From an uncultured Mycoplasma sp. (lineage in GTDB: Bacteria > Bacillota_I > Bacilli_A > Mycoplasmatales > Mycoplasmoidaceae): 6,030 nt of DNA. The stretch is from the NCBI GenBank assembly GCA_947177535.1, contig CAMWUV010000039.1:1-6030 (forward strand). Direction: 5' to 3'. Under the pieces are notes generated by a model. That model was not told the origin of the DNA and ran no database searches. It saw nothing but the letters and a program-made list of their open reading frames with translations. The position numbers and the translations under genes were made by a program. Below, piece by piece: positions 1-6,030 of the stretch; positions within the stretch are counted from its first letter, which is position 1, and every line of letters begins with the position of its first letter.

Positions 1-1
1 A

Positions 2-41
2 GAAGTGCCCACATAAATTTTATTATTATGCGTTGCACTTC
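2..41. repeat. Imperfect inverted repeat / hairpin at window edge
   Basis: GAAGTGC at 2-8 is the exact reverse complement of GCACTTC at 35-41, and CATAA at 12-16 pairs with TTATG at 26-30. Together they form a 7 + 5 bp stem broken by an internal loop, with an A/T loop at 17-25. The element is much richer in G+C than the A/T-only tract that follows. No T-run follows the right arm, so it is not a typical Rho-independent terminator. It could be a processed RNA hairpin, a protein-binding site, or a terminal repeat of something lying to the left. The window edge prevents a choice. Confidence 0.45.
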
Positions 42-55
42 ATATTTCAATCGAG

Positions 56-141
56 CAATAAAAAAATTAAATTTAAAAAAATTAATTTTTTTATTTTTTG
101 ATTTTATTTATTTTGCTTATATTGAACTAATAATTTTTTTT
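56..141. other. A/T-only leader tract with perfect palindrome at 75-92
   Basis: This stretch is almost pure A and T, with phased A and T runs. It contains the perfect 18-bp palindrome AAAAAAATTAATTTTTTT at 75-92. No reading frame here looks like a gene. The frame of the downstream permease is open from position 1 to a TAA at 160, but it encodes only low-complexity Lys/Leu/Phe/Ile. Such tracts upstream of a promoter often act as curved DNA or an UP-element, which is an inference here. Confidence 0.4.
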
Positions 142-170
142 ATGAAAGTTTTTTTATATTAATATATTAT
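142..170 (+). promoter_or_regulatory. Probable sigma-70-type promoter of the PTS gene
   Basis: The candidate -35 is ATGAAA at 142-147 (4 of 6 against TTGACA). After a 17-bp spacer comes the -10 TATTAT at 165-170 (5 of 6 against TATAAT). The start of transcription would fall near 176-178, leaving a leader of about 45 nt before the ATG at 223. In DNA this A/T-rich, hexamer matches are weak evidence. Overlapping alternatives for the -10 exist, such as TATATT at 155-160 and 163-168. Confidence 0.4.
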
Positions 171-173
171 TTA

Positions 174-188
174 GTGGTCATATACCAC
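174..188. promoter_or_regulatory. Operator-like inverted repeat GTGGT-N5-ACCAC
   Basis: GTGGT at 174-178 and ACCAC at 184-188 are a perfect inverted repeat around CATAT, and they are the only G/C-bearing block in the surrounding A/T sequence. The site overlaps the predicted transcription start of the PTS gene, the usual place for a repressor operator. The half-sites resemble the NagR/DasR-type GntR (HutC subfamily) operator AGTGGTCTAGACCACT, but the spacing here is one base longer (5 versus 4). Regulator identity is therefore inference. A short RNA hairpin in the leader is the alternative reading. Confidence 0.5.
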
Positions 189-222
189 AAAATTAATTTT
201 AATAAGAACTAAGCAATATAAA

Positions 223-3009
223 ATGAAAACATATATTAAACAAGATTTTGCTCTAGATTCTAAAGTGAAAGAAAATTTAATTAAAACTCGTTTTGTTTCA
301 GTTTTTCACAAGGATAAAGTTAAAAAAGAAAAGCAAAAAGGAAAAACAAAAGAATTTATTGCAAAACTTTCAAAAGGTTTAATGTTGCCAATTGCTATGC
401 TTCCAATTGCTGGTATTTTCTTGGGGGTTGGTTCTGCTATTATTGCAAATGCAAATAATGATGCAGGATTAGAAATTTTTGGAAACTTTTTATCAGTCCC
501 AGGTAATGCAGTTTTTGGAGCTTTACCATTGCTTTTTGCAATTGCAATAGCTATTGCTTTTACAGGAGATGCAGGTCCTGCAGCATTAGCATGTTTCATA
601 GGATTTTTAGTATTTAGTGCGTTGCAAGCTGCTTTAGCAACTCCAGTTACTTTAACAGATCAATATGGAACAACACAAACCTTAGGTTATAACTTATTAT
701 TTTATGGTCCGCATTCAATGGGGTCTATTTCTCCATCTGCTGATACTTATAAATTGGCTGGTTTGGATAGTAATAACATACCTCTTTATGAACCATCAGG
801 TGAGGTTAATGCAGGATTACCATCTTCATTATTTGGACAAGTAATAGGGATTAACCAATTACAATCATCAGTTTTTGGTGGGTTTCTAGTAGGATTCTTA
901 GTAGCTTTTTTATATAACAGATATAAGAATATTAAATTGCATCCAATTATTGGTTTTTTTAATGGTATTAGATTTGTACCAATTATAACTTTTGTTGCAA
1001 TGTTTCCTGTCACAATTTTATTCTTAATGATATGACCATTAATTGGTATTTTATTGGCATTAATTGGACAAGGTTTAGGAAGTGCAGTGGGAATTAATTC
1101 TTTCATATTTGGTTATGTAGAAAGAGCATTAGTTCCATTTGGATTACACCATGCTTTTTATTCTCCACTATGATATACATCAGCTGGTGGGTCAATTGAT
1201 TTAACAAAAGATGCAATTATTTGATTTGATGGTAAAGCTTATGCTGTTTTAACATCAGAAAATGGAACTTCTATACAGAATTGAAATCAAGTTGTTAATA
1301 ATCTAACAGGTGCTACAGTAGGGACTGCAGACAATCCTGGTTCTGTTGCTGGTGACCAAACAATGTGAGCTTTTATCAATAGAAATTTATTAGGTAGAAG
1401 TGTATGGTTAGCAGAAGTTAGTTACGGAAACTATGATGCAGTATCTGGTATATATGAAAATCCAAAAATAGAATCAAATTTTGTTCCATTAAATCATCAA
1501 TTAACTTGAACAGATTTAACTTCAGGACAAGCTGCTATTCCAAGTGCACAAGGTGCAAATGGGTTTCAAGGAGTAAATGTAGGACAATATTTACAAGGTA
1601 AATATGTATTTATGATTATGGGTCTTCCATTTGCAGCACTTGCTATGGTAATGGCTGCTCCTAAAGAAAACAGAAAACTTGCAATGTCAATTTGTATGTC
1701 AGCTGGTTTTACATCATTTTTAACAGGAATTACTGAACCAATTGAATATACATTCTTATTCTTAGCTCCTTGATTATTCTGAGGAGTTCATGCACTATTT
1801 TGTGCTTTAGCATTTGGATTAATGAATTGAATTGGATTGATTGCAATTGCAACAGGAAATTCATGATTAGCACCACACATTGGAATGTCATTTTCAGGTG
1901 GATTAATTGACTGAATTGTTTATGGTGCTATTCAAATTAATTTTGGGTCAAATGCTTGGTGATCATTTGTCTTTGGATTAGCTTATGCTCCAATTTATTA
2001 TTTCTTGTTTTATTACTTAATTAAAAAATTTAATATTCAAACTCCAGGCCGTGGTGAAAATGTTAAATTATTTACTAAAGAAGATTACAAGAATAAACAA
2101 GCAGGAGATAAAGCTGGAAATAGCAATTTAAATGGTGATTTAGTTTTAGCTTTAAAAGTAGTTAAAGCATATGGTGGATTTGAAAACATTAAAAATGTTG
2201 ATGCTTGTATTACAAAACTAAGAATTCAAGTTGCTAATCAATCAATTGTTGATACTAAAAAATTAATGGAACTTGGTGCAAGAGGAACTATTAAACCTTC
2301 TCCACAATCTGTTTATGCAGTTTTTGGTCCAGAAGCAGATATTATTAAGGGAAATATTAAAACTCTAATGAGTAACCTTGAAAGTGATCCAAGTTTAAAA
2401 AATGATTACAACAAAATAATGAATGATGATTCAACTAGTAGTGCTATTTCTGAACCTAAAAAAGATTTAAATAAACCAAAATCAGTTCCATCTTTAAATA
2501 AACCCGACACTAATCTTTCAGAGGAAAAAATTGTTATTCATTCACCATTTACAGGCCAAATTGTGAATTTATCAAGAGTTCCTGATGAAACGTTTAGTAA
2601 AAACATGATGGGGGTAGGAATAGCTATTATCCCTGCAACTGGAAGAATGTATTCTCCAATATCTGGAAAGGTATCACTTGTATTTGATACTAAACATGCT
2701 TATACTTTTGAATCTGAAAAAGGTACACAAGTTTTAGTACATATTGGAATTGATTCAATCAATTTGAAAGATAAAAAGGGAAAACCTTTACATGTTTTTG
2801 ATTCTAGAGTTAGAACTGGTAGCAAAATTAATGCAGGCGAATGAGTAGCATCAGTTAATTTAGAAAATTTAAAACTTGCAAAATCAACTAAAACTCCAAT
2901 TATTGTACTAAATGAAACTTTAGAAGGAAGAGAAATTAAAATACTTAAAAAATCAGGTCAAGTTAATAAAGGGACACCTTTATTTGAAATTCTTCCTAAA
3001 AAAAATTAG
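223..3009 (+). CDS. ptsG: PTS sugar permease EIICBA, glucose/GlcNAc superfamily (ptsG-like)
   Basis: This 928-residue protein imports and phosphorylates a hexose using phosphate from HPr. The domains run C-B-A. EIIC spans about residues 47-605, with hydrophobic segments from residue 54, GLHH at 307-310 and the sugar-site motif GITEPIE at 502-508. EIIB spans about 636-718, with VDACITKLR and phospho-acceptor Cys662. A Ser/Pro/Lys-rich linker (719-769) follows, then EIIA (770-928) with His825 and phospho-His840 (VHIGID), spaced 15 apart as His75/His90 are in E. coli EIIA-Glc. Thirteen in-frame UGA codons (1033-2842) are read as Trp, alongside two UGG. It is about 230 residues longer than a typical Firmicute PtsG. 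The excess is a Lys-rich N-terminal tail (1-46) and enlarged EIIC loops near 145-210 and 320-460. ATG 223 is the first in-frame start after a TAG at 172. It lacks a clear Shine-Dalgarno, and the tail before EIIC is the least certain part. Glucose is the default substrate, and N-acetylglucosamine cannot be excluded. Confidence 0.93.
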
Positions 3010-3027
3010 TTTAATAATTATTTAATT

Positions 3028-3057
3028 AAAACAGCATTGTAAAAATGCTGTTTTTTT
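3028..3057 (+). terminator. Rho-independent terminator of the PTS gene
   Basis: An 11-bp stem pairs 3028-3038 (AAAACAGCATT) with 3044-3054 around a 5-nt GTAAA loop. The right arm runs into a T-tract at 3051-3057. It starts 19 nt after the stop codon of the permease, so the PTS gene appears to be transcribed alone. Confidence 0.88.
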
Positions 3058-3131
3058 ATTTGACTTTATCTTTTTTTTATTTTAGTATTTATATTACAAT
3101 TGAGAAGATATAAGCAAAACAAGATTATTAT

Positions 3132-3160
3132 TTAGAATTTATATAAATGTAAAATATAAT
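3132..3160 (+). promoter_or_regulatory. Probable promoter of the surface-protein gene
   Basis: A perfect -10 hexamer TATAAT lies at 3155-3160. At 17 bp upstream is TTAGAA (3132-3137), a poor -35 match (3 of 6). Transcription would start near 3167, giving a short leader of about 26 nt. A weaker alternative is TTGAGA at 3100-3105 with TATTAT at 3126-3131, but its 20-bp spacer is long. The rest of 3058-3192 is A/T-rich and shows no other element. Confidence 0.55.
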
Positions 3161-3179
3161 ATTATTTTTTGTTTTTCTG

Positions 3180-3185
3180 AAAGGA
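3180..3185 (+). promoter_or_regulatory. Ribosome-binding site AAAGGA
   Basis: AAAGGA lies 7 nt before the ATG at 3193 and fixes that start. It matches the mollicute anti-Shine-Dalgarno well, in contrast to the PTS gene, which has no obvious site. An overlapping ATG at 3185-3187 is in another frame and is not used. Confidence 0.8.
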
Positions 3186-3192
3186 TGAAATT

Positions 3193-5175
3193 ATGAAAAA
3201 GAAAATTTTAATTACGACTGGTGTTAGTACATTAGCTGTTGTTGCTGGTGTTACACCATCTGTTATTTCTAATACTAATAGTCAATCAACAATAGTTGAT
3301 GATTTAAACCCAACTAATCCTACAGAACCAGTTGACCCTACTGACCCTACTGACCCAACTAACCCAGATCCTACTGACCCTACAGAACCAGTTGATCCAA
3401 GTGAACCATCTAAAACTGATTTTGCAACAATTCCAACTAGTGATGTTTTTTCATATAAAATTGAAAATTTCCATAGTTTAGGAAATGAAGAATTAGATGA
3501 ATTCTTTCAAAAATTGTTTTCTGAAACAGATTTTTTTGAAGAATTTAAAACTTCATTTAAAAACAATAATGAATATACAGATGTAATTATTGCTTATAAA
3601 ATTAATTCAGCAAGTGATGTAGATAGTTATTTTGAACTTTTAGCAACACCTATTGAAGGAAAAACATGATCTGATGATTCTACTAATTCAAAAACTGTAA
3701 AAGTTAGTATTAACAATATTGAAGAAGCAGATGCTGAAGCTCCAAAAATGGGACAAGAAATTTCTTATGATGTTGAAATTGATGGAACTAATATTAAAAC
3801 TGATAGTGATTTAAATAATTATTTACTTAATTTATTTGAAAATGTAAATGAATTTGAAAATCTTACAATTCCTGAAAGTAGTTTAAGTTTTAAAAATGTA
3901 GATGTTAATTATCTTTCAGATTCAGCAAATTTTGAAGATAAAACATTTAAAATTTCAGTTTCACCAAAAGATGGTCATAGATGATCTGATGCTATGGAAA
4001 GTGATGTTACTTTTTCTTCTTATGAAATTTTGGTAAAAATAACTAATTTTGTAGCTTCTAAAATTATAAATGATGCTAAAGCACCACAAAGTCTTAATTT
4101 CACTGCATCAATAGATTCAAAAGGAATGGATTTAAGTAGTGATTTGAATTCTTGATTAGGAAAATACTTTAGTAATAACAGTAATTATCTATCAAGTTTT
4201 GTTCCAGTTGGTGGATCTGGAAAATTAGAAAATGTTGAAGTTACATTCCAAAGAAATAGTGGAAATTTAACATGAAAAACTTTTAAAGTTAATGTTAAAC
4301 CAATTGAAGGACATGCTTGAGAAAATGGTGAACAAGATGCTATAACTCTTAATGTAAACATTACAAATTTTATCAGCCAAGATAAACTTATTGAAGCACC
4401 AGTAAGTTTTAATAGTGATTTAATTATTAATTCTCAATATGACTATGCAAATGGATATTCTTTAACTTGAAATAATATTAATAAATTTTTAGATCCAAAT
4501 TTTAGTATTGTTAAATATGTAACTAATCGTGAATATTGAGATAGTCAAGCTGCAACTTATCAAAAAACATTTGCTGAACAAACTTTCAAAAACTTTGCAA
4601 ATTATTATCCTAATGTGGAAATATCTTCTTATACACTAGGTACTATTAGTAAAGATGAATTCAAAGGTTTTGTGACTAAATTTACATTTAATGCAGTAAT
4701 TAAACCAAAAACTAATTATTTTTGAAAAGACAAAACAAATACAGCTAAAACTATTCCTATTAGTTTTTTCTGTGCAAATCTTAAAAATGGAGCTCCTAGT
4801 ATTGGGCAATATAGCAGTATTTCAGATTTAACTAAATTAACTACAGATAATTGAGTAAACAGTGCACCAACAAAATCATGAGTTTCAAAAACATTATTTA
4901 ATGCTAGTGAATTTGATAGAACTTATGCATATGGAGCAGTTTATAGAAAATTAAATTTTGAAGAATGTAGAGAATTAATTTGAAACCATGCATATGATGA
5001 ATTGATAAAATCTTTCCCTAGATATTTGATAACTCCTGTTACAGATCCATACTCAATTAAAAACGGTGATTCTAAGTATTTATATGCACCATGAAGATTC
5101 AAAATATCAATGAAATCAATGGATAATCCAACTAATGTATTTCAAATTGATTGTTATGTAATGGTTAAAAACTAA
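3193..5175 (+). CDS. Secreted/surface protein with Pro-Thr-Asp tether and tandem modules
   Basis: I do not recognise a named family for this 660-residue protein. Residues 1-26 form a signal sequence: Lys at 2-4, a hydrophobic stretch, then VIS/NTNS. There is no cysteine there, so it is not a lipoprotein. Residues 40-72 are a low-complexity Pro/Thr/Asp/Asn/Glu tether. The rest divides into about five divergent modules starting near residues 78, 183, 297, 402 and 534, most opening with Ala-Pro. The first three share an amphipathic segment of the form (D/E)L-x4-L-x3-F. The first four end with a beta-like P-x-(E/D)-G-(H/K)-x-W-(S/E) signature and an alternating hydrophobic strand ending NF, NI or similar. 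Cys occurs only three times, all near the C-terminus, and there is no C-terminal membrane segment. All twelve Trp are UGA. The likely place is outside the cell, anchored by an uncleaved signal sequence or released. Binding, adhesion or immune-exposed roles are guesses. The PF04200-type lipoprotein-associated domain of mollicutes is one comparison to test. Confidence 0.88.
3310..3411 (+). repeat. Pro-Thr-Asp coding microrepeat
   Basis: CCTACTGAC occurs at 3337-3345, 3346-3354 and 3370-3378, with diverged copies between. A longer copy, CCTACAGAACCAGTTGA, occurs at 3319-3335 and again at 3379-3395, exactly 60 nt apart, so a 20-residue block appears to have been duplicated. All units are multiples of three, so slippage would change tether length without breaking the frame. 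The region encodes the extended linker between the signal sequence and the first module. Confidence 0.85.
3424..5172 (+). repeat. Five divergent protein modules in the surface protein
   Basis: Module starts lie near 3424, 3739, 4081, 4396 and 4792, giving lengths of about 105, 114, 105, 132 and 127 residues. The signature Trp codons are at 3667, 3982, 4318 and 4723. Examples of the signature are PIEGKTW, PKDGHRW and PIEGHAW. Module 4 is weaker (PKTNYFW), and module 5 keeps only the Ala-Pro opening and a final strand. Repetition is visible in protein but not in DNA, so the duplications are old. Confidence 0.65.
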
Positions 5176-5180
5176 AATTA

Positions 5181-5218
5181 AATAAAAAATTCCTAATTTG
5201 ATTTAGGAATTTTTTATT
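5181..5218. terminator. Bidirectional Rho-independent terminator between convergent genes
   Basis: A stem of up to 16 bp pairs 5181-5196 with 5203-5218 around a 6-nt TTTGAT loop. Its core is TTCCTAA/TTAGGAA, with A-runs on the left arm and T-runs on the right arm. It therefore supplies a U-tract on either strand and can end both the surface-protein transcript and the opposing one. Its right arm contains the TAA stop of the minus-strand gene (5214-5216). Confidence 0.85.
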
Positions 5219-6030
5219 TAATGACACTGAAATAATACATTATAGGTATATTGATTGGTTTATAACTCATTTTAGATTTTTTTAAATTTTCATCAAATAA
5301 ATCATCTTGTCTATCAACAAATTTTGTTTCTATATTATTAATTTGCAAATTTTTTAAAATTAAATATTGATAACTTCCTTTAAATTCTTTATCAGCCTTT
5401 TCTATAAAAATTTCATATTTGTTATTAGTTATAAATCCATATGTAAAACCTATAATTTTATTCTTATAAAAAATAGTAGATCCATATGCCTTTTCAGAAT
5501 TTATTGATAAAATTGTTTCAATTGCTTCTATCTCATCTGTTCTTATTTCTTTTGTTTGTTTATTGATTGATTCTTTTTTACAAAATTCAATAATATCTTT
5601 TTTTATGCTTGGATTATATTTTTCTACTTTAACAAAGTTTTCATAATTTTTAATGAAAAAATTTACAAAATTTCTTTTCTTTTGCATTTTTTTTCCATTC
5701 ATATATTTTAATTGGTTTGTTTCATAAATGTATGCATAGTTAAATTTACTATGAATGCTAGTTTTTTTAAAAAAACTTAAATCACTTTTTTCTGTTGTGC
5801 TAAAAGTGATTTGTTCTAAATTTTTAACATTATCTTTTATAAGTAAAACAGCATTTTTATAAAATTCTTTAATTTTACTATTTTCTGATTCTTTTATTAT
5901 TGGTCTTATTATATTTATTTTTTTGATATTGTTATTTGTACATCAAAAAATGTATAAATAAAACCAGTTGGAACATATTGCACAATAAACAGAAAAATTT
6001 TTATCATAAAATTTTCATGTAAATACGTTC
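5214..6030 (-). CDS. DUF2156 / phosphatidylglycerol lysyltransferase C-terminal domain protein (5' end outside window)
   Basis: The frame is open from the window edge to the TAA at 5214-5216 and gives 271 residues, counting from the edge. It reads through UGA at 5943-5945 and 6015-6017 as Trp, with one UGG at 5964-5966. An ATG at 5700-5702 could be mistaken for the start, but family-like sequence continues upstream of it. Landmarks of the stand-alone DUF2156 family are NGKKMQKKRN (residues 111-120, compare GKKYHKKRN), a middle GNAT-like strand region with IIGFTYGF, and KADKEFKGSYQYL. Near the end, DRQDDLFDENLKKSKMSYKP replaces the usual NREED-G-x-GLRKAKLSY-P. In MprF this domain transfers an amino acid from tRNA to phosphatidylglycerol; the role of stand-alone versions is unsettled. 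Family members are about 290-300 residues, so some 20-30 N-terminal residues are missing. It looks cytosolic, with no membrane segment visible. Its promoter is off-window. Confidence 0.8.

Noticed and set aside
75..92. Palindrome of A and T runs as a terminator
   Set aside because: It has no G or C pair and no recognised gene ending just upstream. In DNA this A/T-rich, such palindromes arise easily.
1..162. Frame open from the window edge to TAA 160, possibly the tail of an upstream gene
   Set aside because: The translation is low-complexity Lys/Leu/Phe/Ile from A/T runs, and the region carries hairpin and promoter-like elements. Openness is expected by chance at this composition.
1033..1035. 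Apparent nonsense codon splitting the permease into pieces
   Set aside because: It is TGA in a code-4 organism, and the EIIC sequence continues in the same frame without shift to the EIIB and EIIA domains.
306..1106. Minus-strand open frames inside the PTS gene
   Set aside because: They lie wholly opposite strongly recognisable EIIC sequence, have no ribosome-binding site and resemble no family. They are antisense shadows.
3667..3984. Several short genes or a decayed surface-protein pseudogene
   Set aside because: Every interruption is TGA. The frame has no TAA or TAG from 3193 to 5173, and the TGA codons fall at the conserved Trp of the module signature.
5700..5702. ATG as the start of the DUF2156 gene
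   Set aside because: The frame stays open to the window edge through two TGA codons, and the protein would lack half of the family's usual length. The KKRN landmark normally lies in the middle of the family's sequence.

Overview
The window is A+T-rich mollicute DNA read with genetic code 4, in which UGA encodes tryptophan. All three genes stay open only if UGA is read as Trp. Where family landmarks exist, UGA falls at positions expected to be Trp or aromatic, for example just after the GLHH motif of the PTS permease. Gene content (a large EIICBA sugar permease, a repeat-bearing surface protein, a DUF2156-family protein) and the very low G+C fit the Spiroplasma/Mesoplasma/Entomoplasma/mycoides branch. 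I cannot name the species from the sequence alone.

Layout. Positions 1-222 are non-coding. They hold an imperfect hairpin at the very edge, an A/T-only tract, a probable sigma-70-type promoter (142-170), and an inverted repeat GTGGT-N5-ACCAC (174-188) placed where a repressor would cover the transcription start. Positions 223-3009 (+) encode one 928-residue PTS EIICBA of the glucose/N-acetylglucosamine superfamily, with all three domains and both phosphorylation sites intact. A Rho-independent terminator follows at 3028-3057. Positions 3058-3192 hold the promoter and ribosome-binding site of the next gene. Positions 3193-5175 (+) encode a 660-residue secreted or surface-anchored protein. It has a signal sequence without a lipobox cysteine, a Pro/Thr/Asp tether, and about five divergent tandem modules of 105-130 residues. 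A short bidirectional terminator (5181-5218) separates it from a convergent gene on the minus strand, 5214-6030, cut by the window edge. That gene encodes a protein related to the C-terminal domain of phosphatidylglycerol lysyltransferase (DUF2156).

The genes look like three independent transcription units rather than one operon. The PTS gene is a monocistronic sugar-uptake unit that may be under a GntR-type repressor. The surface protein has its own promoter and a strong ribosome-binding site. The DUF2156 gene is transcribed toward them. I found no mobile element, CRISPR array, tRNA or rRNA, and no clearly new multi-gene system. The points most worth following are the modular surface protein, the operator-like repeat, and the enlarged EIIC loops.
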